From positions 496,001-560,000 of the forward strand of contig CP066694.1 in NCBI GenBank assembly GCA_016432545.1: a stretch of 64,000 nucleotides of DNA. Reading direction: 5' to 3'. Positions 31,568 through 39,520 of this stretch are shown here, piece by piece. The notes beneath the pieces were generated by a model, which had not been told where the DNA came from, made no database searches, and saw only the letters and a program-made list of their open reading frames with translations. The position numbers were made by a program, and so were the translations under genes. Origin of the DNA: an archaeon (GTDB lineage Archaea; Thermoproteota; Nitrososphaeria; Nitrososphaerales; Gagatemarchaeaceae). Numbering within the stretch: the stretch's first letter is position 1; each line of letters begins with the position of its first letter.

Positions 31568-32274
31568 CAGAGGGCCAAGGTCCGACCGACGAGGGCAAGG
31601 TCAGGTACCTGAAGTACACCTTCTTCAAGCTCTCGAAGGGCTTCCGCTCCAAGGACGGGGAGGCCCGAAAGGCGATGAAGGCAGACTTCCTCTCCGCCCT
31701 CGGGAGGCACGTTGGAAAGGTCGGTCTGCAGTGCTTCTCACTTGTCGGACTAAGAGGCGACGTCGACTTCCTCGTGGTCGCCGACGCTGACGACGTCCTA
31801 GAGTTTCAGGCGCTCGTCTCCGACCTACTCGGGACCAGCCTGGGAAGATACCTGGACGTTCCCTACTCTTACCTAGCTCTGAGGAGGGGCTCGCAGTACC
31901 TTGGAGAACACCGCCATCCCGGACAGGAGGTTGCGGGGCAGTCTGGGACTGGGATTTCCAAGTTCATCTTCGTCTATCCTTTCGTCAAGAAGAGGGAATG
32001 GTACAGGCTCCCGTTCGAGGAGAGGAGGAGGATGATGGGAGACCACTTCAGGATAGGCCACAAGTACCCAAAGATCAAGATCAACACCGGCTATTCGTTC
32101 GGCCTGGACGACCAGGAGTTCGTACTCTCGTTCGAAGGAGACGACCCAAGCGACTTCCTCAAGCTCGTCGAGGAGCTCAGAGGTTCGGAGGCGAGCATGT
32201 ACACCGCCCTCGAAACGCCGATATTCACCTGCGCGAGGGTCCGGCCTGAGAGGATGCTGGACCTGGCGGGATAG
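31564..32274 (+). CDS. hemQ: HemQ/chlorite-dismutase-family coproheme decarboxylase
   Basis: The 236-residue protein has the HemQ (ChdC) C-terminal signature KFIFVYPFVKKREWY, then FRIGHKYPKIKINTGYSFG with the proximal heme His, and LDDQEFVLSFE. The family decarboxylates coproheme to protoheme in the coproporphyrin-dependent route; some relatives split chlorite. The chlorite-dismutase distal Arg cannot be assigned here, and the operon context argues for heme synthesis. The start is TTG 31564, overlapping the hemB stop. HemQ homologues occur in some aerobic archaea. Confidence 0.88.
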   Translation: MTEGQGPTDEGKVRYLKYTFFKLSKGFRSKDGEARKAMKADFLSALGRHVGKVGLQCFSLVGLRGDVDFLVVADADDVLEFQALVSDLLGTSLGRYLDVPYSYLALRRGSQYLGEHRHPGQEVAGQSGTGISKFIFVYPFVKKREWYRLPFEERRRMMGDHFRIGHKYPKIKINTGYSFGLDDQEFVLSFEGDDPSDFLKLVEELRGSEASMYTALETPIFTCARVRPERMLDLAG

Positions 32275-32283
32275 GGAGCGAGT

Positions 32284-33570
32284 TTGGAAACCGCAAGGTC
32301 AGCGTCGCTCTTCGAGAGGGCGAAGGAGGTCATGGTGGGCGGGGTCAGCAGCCCAGTGAGGTCCTTTGGCTCGGTCGGTGGAGTGCCGCGGTTCATCGAC
32401 CGCGGCGAGGGGGCGCGCTTGTGGGACCTGGACGGGTCGAGGTACACGGACTACGTGCTCTCTTGGGGGCCTCTGATAATTGGTCACGCCCATCCTGACG
32501 TCCTTAAGGCGATAGTGAGCACTGCCAAGCGGGGGACGAGCTTCGGGGCGCCCACGCTCCCAGAGCTGGAACTCGCCGAGGAGATCCACAGGTCCATGCG
32601 CGGAATCGAAAAGTTGAGGTTCGTCAATTCGGGCACCGAGGCGGCGATGTCCGCACTCAGGGTGGCCAGGGCCCACACTCGGAGGAGGAAGGTCCTGAAG
32701 TTCGAAGGATGCTATCACGGGCACGCTGACCCCTTCCTGACCGCCGCCGGCTCCGGCTTGGCCACGCTGGAAATACCAACCTCGCCGGGGGTTCCCGAAG
32801 GGGTCACCTCAGACACCGTCACTGTTCCGTTCAACGACGTCGAAGCGGTCGCCAAAGTGGTAGAGGCTGAGGGTGAAGGCTTGGCCGCGGTGATAGTCGA
32901 GCCGGTCGCAGGGAACATGGGGGTGGTCCCGCCCGAGGAGGGATTCCTACGAGCACTCCGAACGCTGACAAGCTCCTGCGGGGCGGTCCTGATCTTTGAC
33001 GAGGTCATCACTGGATTCAGAGTCGCTCGGGGCGGGGCCCAGGAACTCTACGACGTCGCCCCGGACCTGACGCTCCTGGGCAAGGTGATCGGCGGAGGGC
33101 TGCCCGTGGGGGCGTACGGAGGGTCTTCAGAACTGATGAGCCTCGTCGCCCCAGAAGGCAAGGTCTACCAAGCGGGGACGCTCTCAGGGAATCCAGTTGC
33201 CATGGCGGCAGGTCTCGCCACGCTGCGGGCCCTTGACCTGAGGGCCTACGAGCGCCTCGAGAGGACATCTTCGGCCCTGGAGGAGGCCCTACTTCAGGCG
33301 GCCTCGGAGGCGGGAGTGGAAGTCACCGTGAATCGGGTCGGATCGATGGTAGGGTTCTATTTCGGCGGCTCGAGGGTCCGTAGCTTTGGCGACGCGAGGG
33401 CGACGGCCTCCGATAGGTACCCGAGATTCCATCAACGGATGCTGAAAAGGGGAAACTATCTCCCGCCGTCCCCGTTCGAAACAATCTTCCTCTCGACGGC
33501 GCACACCGAGCAAGACGTCGGAGAGACTGGAGGTGCGGCGCTTGCCGCCTTGAAGGAGGAAGGAGACTGA
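32284..33570 (+). CDS. hemL: Glutamate-1-semialdehyde 2,1-aminomutase
   Basis: This PLP enzyme of 428 residues converts glutamate-1-semialdehyde to 5-aminolevulinate. PLP-lysine lies in LLGKVIGGGLPVGAYGG (near residue 265), with FVNSGTEAAMSALRVAR and LIFDEVITGFRVARGGAQ upstream. SSPVRSFGSVGGVP at the N-terminus is a true HemL hallmark, which the paralogue at 8717-10015 lacks. Start TTG 32284. The gene's 3' end carries GGAGGAAGGAG, a ribosome-binding site for hemE, and its TGA overlaps the hemE start. Confidence 0.95.
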   Translation: METARSASLFERAKEVMVGGVSSPVRSFGSVGGVPRFIDRGEGARLWDLDGSRYTDYVLSWGPLIIGHAHPDVLKAIVSTAKRGTSFGAPTLPELELAEEIHRSMRGIEKLRFVNSGTEAAMSALRVARAHTRRRKVLKFEGCYHGHADPFLTAAGSGLATLEIPTSPGVPEGVTSDTVTVPFNDVEAVAKVVEAEGEGLAAVIVEPVAGNMGVVPPEEGFLRALRTLTSSCGAVLIFDEVITGFRVARGGAQELYDVAPDLTLLGKVIGGGLPVGAYGGSSELMSLVAPEGKVYQAGTLSGNPVAMAAGLATLRALDLRAYERLERTSSALEEALLQAASEAGVEVTVNRVGSMVGFYFGGSRVRSFGDARATASDRYPRFHQRMLKRGNYLPPSPFETIFLSTAHTEQDVGETGGAALAALKEEGD

Positions 33571-34592
33571 GTCCTTTCATAGACGCGTGTTTCGGCAGGG
33601 AGGTCGAATACACCCCTACGTGGTTCATGCGCCAGGCAGGACGATATCTCCCATCGTACCGGAAGCTCAAAGGAAACAGGTCCATCCTCGACGTCGCCAA
33701 GGACCCAGGACTTGCCTCGACTGCGGCCTGCGACGCAGTCAGGGAGCTCGGGGTAGACGCAGGCATAATCTTCGCGGACATAATGCTCCCTCTGGAGGGC
33801 ATGGGGGTCGGTTTCAAGATAGAAGAGAATGTGGGACCGGTCGTCTCCAACCCGATCAGGTCAGCGGATGGGGTCGCGGCCCTTGGAAACTTCGACGCCG
33901 AACGAGACGCGGGCGCGGTCTATGACGCAATCGATGAAACGGTGAGGAAGCTCGACGGGGTACCTCTGATCGGATTCTCGGGCGCGCCGTTCACCCTCGC
34001 CGGCTATCTCATCGAAGGGATGCCGAGCAGGGAGTTGGGAGTCACAAAGTCGATGATGTACACTCAACCCGAATCCTGGGGGGAGCTCATGACGAAGCTC
34101 ACCAAGATGGTGAAGGACTATCTCAGGGGGCAGGTCGCCCACGGCGTCCAGGCTGTCCAGCTCTTCGACAGCTGGGTCGGCTGCCTCTCGCCGGAGGACT
34201 ACGCCCGGTATGTCCTTCCGTATACGAAGGAGATCTTCGATTCAGTCGACCAGAAGGTGGCGACGATCCACTTTTGCGCGTCTTCATCCCACCTCATAGA
34301 AGGCTTCCGCGAGACCGGGGCCAGAGTCCTGAGCGTGGACTGGAGAGTCCCCATAGGCAGCGTGTGGAAGAGGTGCGAAGACTCGGTTTCCGTCCAGGGC
34401 AATCTAGACCCCTCGCTCGCCGTGGCGGGGGGAAGACGGATGGATGAGGGTGTGACGAGGATAGTCGAACAAGCCAAGCAGCACCGCGGGCATGTTTTCA
34501 GCCTGGGGCACGGGGTCCTGAAGGAGACGCCGCCGGAGAACCTGAGGGCGATAGTGAAGACAGTTCGCGAGAGGACGAGGGTCAGGAATTGA
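33567..34592 (+). CDS. hemE: Uroporphyrinogen decarboxylase
   Basis: HemE decarboxylates the acetate chains of uroporphyrinogen III to coproporphyrinogen III. Motif WFMRQAGRYLPSYR with the catalytic Arg is clear, as are VSNPIRSADGVAAL and VPLIGFSGAPFTLAGYL. The first ATG (33627) lies inside that motif and drops about 20 conserved N-terminal residues. Read from CTG 33567 the protein begins SPFIDACFGREVEYTPTWF, matching family starts, and is 341 residues long. The CTG shares bases with the hemL stop (CTGA) and has GGAGGAAGGAG 7 bp upstream. No ATG, GTG or TTG lies in frame before it. Confidence 0.93.
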   Translation: MSPFIDACFGREVEYTPTWFMRQAGRYLPSYRKLKGNRSILDVAKDPGLASTAACDAVRELGVDAGIIFADIMLPLEGMGVGFKIEENVGPVVSNPIRSADGVAALGNFDAERDAGAVYDAIDETVRKLDGVPLIGFSGAPFTLAGYLIEGMPSRELGVTKSMMYTQPESWGELMTKLTKMVKDYLRGQVAHGVQAVQLFDSWVGCLSPEDYARYVLPYTKEIFDSVDQKVATIHFCASSSHLIEGFRETGARVLSVDWRVPIGSVWKRCEDSVSVQGNLDPSLAVAGGRRMDEGVTRIVEQAKQHRGHVFSLGHGVLKETPPENLRAIVKTVRERTRVRN

Positions 34593-35512
34593 CGAAGGGC
34601 GTGATTCTCATGGCCTACGGGACCCCGGCGTCCCTCGAGGGCGTGGAGGCATACTACACCCATATCCGCGGGGGGCGGAAGCCAAGCGACGAGCAGCTGG
34701 AGGACCTCGTGGGGAGGTACAGGGCCATCGGCGGAGCATCTCCCCTGATCAGGATAACCGAGAGCCAGAGAGACGGCCTGGAAGCCAGACTGAGGAGCGA
34801 GGGGTCGGAGACCTTGGTCTACGCGGGTATGAAGCACTCCCCGCCGTTCATCGGGGAGGTCGTCGAGAGGGCAGAAAGAGACGGAGTGGACAGCTTGCTC
34901 GGAGTAGTCTTGGCTCCGCACTACTCAAAGACCAGCACTGGCGGCTATCTCGCGGCCATGGAAGAGGCCAGCAGGAAGCTCAATGGCAAAGTGAAAATCG
35001 ATTTCGTGAAGTCTTGGCACGAGAACCCGAAGTTGGTCGAGTTGTGGGGCGTCCTAGTCAACGAGGCGCAAGGACGGTTCGATGGCAGTCACTGGCTGGT
35101 CTGCTCTGCCCACAGCCTCCCCGAGAGAATCCTCAAGGAGGGCGACCCCTACAAGGATGAGCTGCTCGAGACCTCGAAGCTTGTCGCGGATGCGACCGGC
35201 AACGGGAAGTGGTCATTCGCATTTCAGAGTGCCAGCCACACGGGCGAGCCATGGCTAGGGCCGGACATACTGGAGCATGCAGAGGAGCTCGGCCGCCGCG
35301 GGGAGAGGAACCTCCTGGTGGCACCGCTCGGATTCACGTCGGACCACCTCGAAATTCTGTATGACCTGGACGTCGAGTGCAAGAATTGGGCAAAGGAAGC
35401 CGGGATGAGGGTCGAGCGGTGCGATCTGCCCAACGCCAGGCCAGAGATGATAGATGCTCTGTATTCGGTCGTCGAGTCGGCTGGCTACTCGGGCTCAGCG
35501 CCTCGGGCGTAG
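34589..35512 (+). CDS. hemH: Ferrochelatase (HemH/CpfC type)
   Basis: The 307-residue protein inserts Fe2+ into a porphyrin. N-terminal VILMAYGTPASLEGVEAYYTHIRGG, the metal-site His in VCSAHSLPERI and the Glu in GFTSDHLEILYDLD are present. With HemQ in the same operon, the substrate is more likely coproporphyrin III (CpfC role) than protoporphyrin IX. TTG 34589 overlaps the hemE stop (TTGA). It is the last gene of the operon. Confidence 0.93.
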   Translation: MTKGVILMAYGTPASLEGVEAYYTHIRGGRKPSDEQLEDLVGRYRAIGGASPLIRITESQRDGLEARLRSEGSETLVYAGMKHSPPFIGEVVERAERDGVDSLLGVVLAPHYSKTSTGGYLAAMEEASRKLNGKVKIDFVKSWHENPKLVELWGVLVNEAQGRFDGSHWLVCSAHSLPERILKEGDPYKDELLETSKLVADATGNGKWSFAFQSASHTGEPWLGPDILEHAEELGRRGERNLLVAPLGFTSDHLEILYDLDVECKNWAKEAGMRVERCDLPNARPEMIDALYSVVESAGYSGSAPRA

Positions 35513-35604
35513 CCGGCCCAAATCGGTCGAACAAAACTACCCAAAGGGCCAGCGAGAATAAAGCATCCGCCATTAGAACCGACTGGAGCTTCACAGGGCT
35601 CAGG

Positions 35605-36255
35605 ATGTCCGGGTTCTCCAAGAACTGGCAGAATAAGCAAGACCAGAGCGGCGGGGGCAAGGGGCTCAGCGGGCTGCTGAGGAGCTCCGCACCTATCCGC
35701 CCTCAGATCGACAAGGCCACACGTGACATCAGTCTTCTCATCTCCAGGCTCGGCGCCGCCGAAGCCAAGATCAAGACTAGGGACGAGACGATCTTCAGGA
35801 AGGTGGTCTTCGCGATGCAGAAGGGGGACAGGGACCACGCTGCGATTTACGCTAACGAGCTATCTGAGGTAAGGAAGGTCGGGTCCACAGTGACCGGGGC
35901 CAAGCTCGCCCTCGAGCAGGTCTCGATGAGGCTACAGACGATCACCGACCTCGGGGACATCGCCGCTACGCTGGCGCCGACCGTGGCAGTCGTAAGGGGC
36001 GTCAAGGCGGGCCTGGGGACGGTGCTCCCGAACGCGCAAGGCGAGCTGGACGAGATTTCATCGCTCCTGAGCAGCACTCTGGTTGAGGCCGGCTCGGTGG
36101 GCGGAACGTCGCTGAACTTCGGGGCCGCCAACGATGAGGCTGAGAAGGTCCTTGAGGAGGCCTCGGCGGTCGCGTATCAGAGGATGGAGCAGGAGCTCCC
36201 TAGGGTCCCCGCGACCGCAGCGCGGAGCGAAGAGGACGAAGGGCTCCTCGCGTAG
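35605..36255 (+). CDS. cdvB: CdvB-family ESCRT-III protein
   Basis: The 216-residue protein has the ESCRT-III core: a basic first helix after APIRPQIDKATRDISLLISRLGA, then long helices KVVFAMQKGDRDHAAIYANELSEVRKV and an acidic C-terminal part. The winged-helix domain that lets CdvB bind CdvA is missing, so this resembles CdvB1/B2/B3 paralogues that act later in membrane constriction. The short acidic tail (EEDEGLLA) could serve as a MIM-like motif. ATG 35605 was chosen because upstream frame is open but runs through hemH. A degraded partial copy lies at 37640-37712. Confidence 0.85.
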   Translation: MSGFSKNWQNKQDQSGGGKGLSGLLRSSAPIRPQIDKATRDISLLISRLGAAEAKIKTRDETIFRKVVFAMQKGDRDHAAIYANELSEVRKVGSTVTGAKLALEQVSMRLQTITDLGDIAATLAPTVAVVRGVKAGLGTVLPNAQGELDEISSLLSSTLVEAGSVGGTSLNFGAANDEAEKVLEEASAVAYQRMEQELPRVPATAARSEEDEGLLA

Positions 36256-36341
36256 ACCATACGATAGGCCCGGCCCTTGCCGTACGGGCGCGGCTCCATT
36301 TCCAGAGCATTCTCTCTTTTCTACAATCTACCAAGATTATG

Positions 36342-36354
36342 TATATATATATGG
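36342..36354 (+). promoter_or_regulatory. TATA box of the AbiE-like operon
   Basis: TATATATATATGG lies about 29 bp before the TTG at 36376. It is the strongest AT signal between cdvB and the toxin gene. Confidence 0.55.
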
Positions 36355-36375
36355 ACGGTTGATTCTTGATGCGTC

Positions 36376-37026
36376 TTGCCGGCCCTCGCGCTCGCGTTCC
36401 GACTCAGGAGCAGGGCCCAGAAGGACCTCGCCTTTGCGCAGGATCTGGCGGCCGCGGCCGTATACGATGTCTTCCCCAGCGCAGTACTTCATGGCGGGAC
36501 CGCAATCTGGAGGTGCTACGGGGGAAACAGATTCTCTGGAGACCTCGACTTCTACCTTCCCAAGTCTGCGGGCGGGCGGTTTGAACTAGTCTCGAGACGC
36601 CTGGAGTCGGACGGGCTGGAAAGAGAGAAAGTGAAGAGGACCGAGAGAGCGATCTTCGCGAGCTTTCGGTATCAAAGGTCAGCCGTCAGCCTCGAAGCCG
36701 TCCTACGAGAGAGAGAAAGGTCGGTAACTAGGCCATTCGAGACGCTGAACGGAGGGTACTTCGCGGTCAGGACTCTTCCTCCGGAAGGACTTCTCGCGGA
36801 GAAAGCCGCGGCCTACTCGGACAGGAGGAAGGTTAGGGACCTCTACGACGTGTTCTCCCTTCTCCCACTCGTCAAGACCAGGGATGAAGCAGTCTCGGCT
36901 GTCGAGGAGATGCTCACCAAGTATAAGAAGCCCATCGACGAGAACAGCCTGAAGGCCCTCGTGCTCTCGGGCGTGGCCCCGCGGGCTGAAGAGATGAAGG
37001 AGGCGATCCAGGATTGGGCAAGGTAG
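36376..37026 (+). CDS. abiEii: AbiEii-type nucleotidyltransferase toxin
   Basis: The 216-residue protein has the AbiEii/AbiGii signature LHGGTAIWRCYG then RFSGDLDFYLP, giving the GG(S/T) and D-x-D residues of a minimal nucleotidyltransferase, and the K-x-RDLYD motif (KVRDLYDVFSLL). Such toxins act on tRNA or block growth and some give phage resistance. Start TTG 36376. It overlaps the next gene by 13 bp. In bacterial AbiE the antitoxin gene usually comes first; here the toxin does. Confidence 0.87.
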   Translation: MPALALAFRLRSRAQKDLAFAQDLAAAAVYDVFPSAVLHGGTAIWRCYGGNRFSGDLDFYLPKSAGGRFELVSRRLESDGLEREKVKRTERAIFASFRYQRSAVSLEAVLRERERSVTRPFETLNGGYFAVRTLPPEGLLAEKAAAYSDRRKVRDLYDVFSLLPLVKTRDEAVSAVEEMLTKYKKPIDENSLKALVLSGVAPRAEEMKEAIQDWAR

Positions 37027-37598
37027 TACATCTCAGCAAGGTGAAGGACTTCATCCGGATGACCCCCGTGTTCAGGGTCCGGGACGTGGAAATCATCGTC
37101 GGAGACAAGGGATACGCCTCCCTCCTGCTGCACAACCTGGCGTGCAAGGGGGAAGTAAGCAGGGTTGCGAGGGGGTGGTACAGCGCGAGGACGGACCCGA
37201 CCTTCGCGGTCATGGCCTTCATGCCGGCCTACTTGGGGCTCGAGGAGGCCCTCAGCCTCCATAGGCTCTGGGACCAAGCCACCAACCCGGTGATAGTGAC
37301 CCCATCGAGGGTCCGACCCGGGCTAAGAGAGAGCATGGGCGGGAGGATAGTCGTCCACAGGATCGAGGAGCGGTACTTCTTTGGATACGACTACCTAGAG
37401 TACGAAGGCGCCGCTCTTCCAGTATCCGACATCGAGAAGACTTTGATCGACCTGGTCTACTTCGGCGTGAGCCCGGGGAGGGAGTTCGTCAGGAGTGCCT
37501 TGAAGCAATCCGATCGCGAGAAGTTGCGGAAGTATCTCCAGAAATATGAAGTCCCCACGAGGAAGAAGCTGGCCTCCGGTGGGCTGCTCGGGCCTTGA
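37014..37598 (+). CDS. abiEi: AbiEi-type antitoxin/regulator
   Basis: The 194-residue protein has an N-terminal winged-helix-like region (TPVFRVRDVEIIVGDKGYASLLLHNLACKGEVSRVARG) and the AbiEi C-terminal part including SDIEKTLIDLVYFGVSP. It should neutralise the AbiEii toxin and repress the operon. Start TTG 37014 overlaps abiEii. Confidence 0.8.
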   Translation: MGKVVHLSKVKDFIRMTPVFRVRDVEIIVGDKGYASLLLHNLACKGEVSRVARGWYSARTDPTFAVMAFMPAYLGLEEALSLHRLWDQATNPVIVTPSRVRPGLRESMGGRIVVHRIEERYFFGYDYLEYEGAALPVSDIEKTLIDLVYFGVSPGREFVRSALKQSDREKLRKYLQKYEVPTRKKLASGGLLGP

Positions 37599-37639
37599 CT
37601 TGACGGATGGCAACCCCTACTTTAGTCGCCTTGATGCAG

Positions 37640-37712
37640 GAGGGAACGTCTGCCGTCGCTGAACTTCGGGCCGCACACGGCGAAGCCGAGAAGGTCCTGG
37701 TGGATGCTTGCA
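37640..37712 (+). pseudogene. Degraded fragment of a cdvB-like gene
   Basis: The stretch resembles part of cdvB at 36106-36170: shared blocks include GGAACGTC, GCTGAACTTCGGG and GAGAAGGTCCT in order. One frame reads ELRAAHGEAEKVLVDA, against LNFGAANDEAEKVLEEA in CdvB. No start codon or promoter belongs to it. It probably results from a partial duplication of about 70 bp. Confidence 0.6.
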
Positions 37713-37718
37713 GCTCTT

Positions 37719-37859
37719 CTATCTCTTCTTCCGGCCCGGCCAATGCTTCAGCGCCTTCTCAGCCTGTCCGGCCATGAATTCTTCCCACCTCTTTGGGTCC
37801 TTCTTGATTTCCTCCAACTCCCCGACAAAATCCTCTTCGTTATGTTGACTAGGCCTCAT
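37719..37859 (-). CDS. Small charged protein, 46 residues
   Basis: An ATG at 37859 opens a 46-residue frame (MRPSQHNEEDFVGELEEIKK...) ending in WPGRKKR. It is highly charged and probably helical. I see no clear TATA box, and it overlaps no other gene. Size and neighbourhood fit a small antitoxin-like or accessory protein, but I do not recognise it. Confidence 0.4.
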   Translation of the reverse strand: MRPSQHNEEDFVGELEEIKKDPKRWEEFMAGQAEKALKHWPGRKKR

Positions 37860-37952
37860 TCTCGCTGACTCCGAATGGTGTACAGACGCTCAAAGGCTTC
37901 GCGGGGCGGCCGAGACTCTCACGATGGAGAGGGATGAAAGTGAAGCACACGC

Positions 37953-38375
37953 TCACTCCCCTGCGACCGGATCGAAGGCTTCGAGCCAGTCCACCTTCTT
38001 CAGTGCTTCGTCATGGGTCATGATCTTCTTCACCCCGGCCCTGCTCATCAGTGCGAGGATGGTTGCGTCTCTGCCCCCCACGCCAAGATGCGAGTACCTC
38101 TTGAGCATCTCCAGGGAGTCAAGCGCGCTCCTGTACTCAAAGTCTGAAATGACCAAAGGGAAACGGAGAAACAGGCCGAGTCTTTCCCCTCCCTCGACTG
38201 GGCCCAGGTTCTTGATCAGGAAGTGGCCCAACTCCATGATTATTGTCGTGTTGATTGCTATCTGTTCCGATTTCAGCGCCTTTTCCACTGGCTCGACCAC
38301 TGACTTGTGCTCGGGAGAGTCACGATCGAAGTAGTAGGCCCAGATGCTGGTGTCAATGATGAGGATGGACGACAC
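37953..38375 (-). CDS. vapC: VapC-type PIN-domain toxin
   Basis: The 140-residue PIN domain has SSILIIDTSIWAYYFD, MELGHFLIKNL, GGRDATILALM and KIMTHDEAL, the four acidic sites. Start GTG 38375 overlaps the antitoxin by 23 bp and gives a normal PIN N-terminus; a longer frame runs upstream inside vapB. Module partner: AbrB-type antitoxin at 38353-38604. Confidence 0.88.
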   Translation of the reverse strand: MSSILIIDTSIWAYYFDRDSPEHKSVVEPVEKALKSEQIAINTTIIMELGHFLIKNLGPVEGGERLGLFLRFPLVISDFEYRSALDSLEMLKRYSHLGVGGRDATILALMSRAGVKKIMTHDEALKKVDWLEAFDPVAGE

Positions 38376-38604
38376 CCCAAATTGTCTTGAGGTCCTCTGG
38401 CTTGACGCTCGACCCCCTGACGCATCCTCTGAGTCCGGAGGCAAATTCGTCCACGCCGACCTCCGGCGACAGGACGAGCTCCTTTCCTTTCGTGGAAATC
38501 TTCAGCCTTTGCTCAGGTCTTAGCTTGAGCTCCACCCTAATCTCATTGGGTATCACTATCCTTCCTCGTTCGTCGATTACTGCCTCTCCCACGTCGGTTC
38601 CCAT
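38353..38604 (-). CDS. vapB: VapB-type antitoxin (AbrB fold)
   Basis: The 83-residue protein opens with GEAVIDERGRIVIPNEIRVEL, a classic AbrB swapped-hairpin, followed by an acidic toxin-binding tail. A TATA box (GGTTATAATCG, minus strand about 38621-38631) precedes ATG 38604. Confidence 0.88.
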   Translation of the reverse strand: MGTDVGEAVIDERGRIVIPNEIRVELKLRPEQRLKISTKGKELVLSPEVGVDEFASGLRGCVRGSSVKPEDLKTIWGVVHPHH

Positions 38605-38703
38605 CCCACTGAAGTCCCCACACGATTATAACCCTTCCTCCAGCTGCCTAGTGCGTTCGCTCCCGGTTCACACCAGGAACTGCGACGTCCGAAGACCGCG
38701 CCC

Positions 38704-39186
38704 TCAATAGCGGTCTGGTTGATGACGCTCCCAGCGAGCCAGGTCCCAGACCTTCAAGCCTAGGGTCTCCGATTCTTCAAGGACATACCTATCGCTGGTC
38801 AGCAAGGGAAGGTCGTATCTCCTCGCAGTCGCCACGTGGAATGAGTCGAAATAGCTCAGCCTCCGTCGGCCGCCGTGCCTTCGGTAGAGGTCGAGTGCGT
38901 CTTCGGCGATCTCGGGGGTCATCGGAAGAGAGGTCTGTCTGAAAGACTTGATGTCGGCAACGAATCTTTGCGCGACTTCGAGCGGCAACCCGTCAGCCCT
39001 TATCGCCGTGATTGCGTCATCGTAGACCTCCGAAGAGGTTCTCAACTCGAGTTCCCCTTCTTCGGCCGACTTCAAGACTAGCTCGGCTTGGACCTGGCAC
39101 CTTCCGCCCTTGAGGTAGAAGAAGAACACGTCGGTATCGCACAGGAGGGAAGGCGGGTTCTCCCTACCTTCGCCCTGAATCGACAA
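38704..39186 (-). CDS. PIN-domain toxin
   Basis: The 160-residue PIN domain has LLCDTDVFFFYLKGG, SEVYDDAITAI, YFDSFHVATARRY and LLTSDRYVLEE. Start TTG 39186 overlaps its antitoxin by 23 bp. It reads as an intact RNase toxin. Confidence 0.85.
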   Translation of the reverse strand: MSIQGEGRENPPSLLCDTDVFFFYLKGGRCQVQAELVLKSAEEGELELRTSSEVYDDAITAIRADGLPLEVAQRFVADIKSFRQTSLPMTPEIAEDALDLYRRHGGRRRLSYFDSFHVATARRYDLPLLTSDRYVLEESETLGLKVWDLARWERHQPDRY

Positions 39187-39400
39187 GGTCTTCTCCCTTT
39201 TCCTCCAGTTCTTCCCACTCTGACCCGATCAAGTCCCTGTACTTGCCCTTTAGCTCGGCGAGTCCCTGGATGGGTTCAAGTTCTATCTTGTTCCCCTTTA
39301 CTGTCACCTGAAAGCGCCTGACGTGCATTCGCTTCCTCAACTCCAAAGGCAGCAGTATCCTTCCTTTCTCGTCCACCTCTACCACCGTCCTCATTCCCAC
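39164..39400 (-). CDS. AbrB-fold antitoxin
   Basis: The 78-residue protein begins with RTVVEVDEKGRILLPLELRKRM, the AbrB-type DNA-binding hairpin, and has an acidic, helical C-terminus. A TATA box (GCTTAAATATC, minus strand, about 39416-39428) is at leaderless distance. Confidence 0.85.
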   Translation of the reverse strand: MGMRTVVEVDEKGRILLPLELRKRMHVRRFQVTVKGNKIELEPIQGLAELKGKYRDLIGSEWEELEEKGEDLVDSGRR

Positions 39401-39520
39401 CAGTTCACTAGTGGGCTGATATTTAAGCCCCCCAAGGGACGACTAATAGGCGCCTCAGAATGCAAGGTCTGCCCACTTCTATGCATTTTCTAAACCCTTT
39501 TAGCCGGCTGTGCCTCGGAC

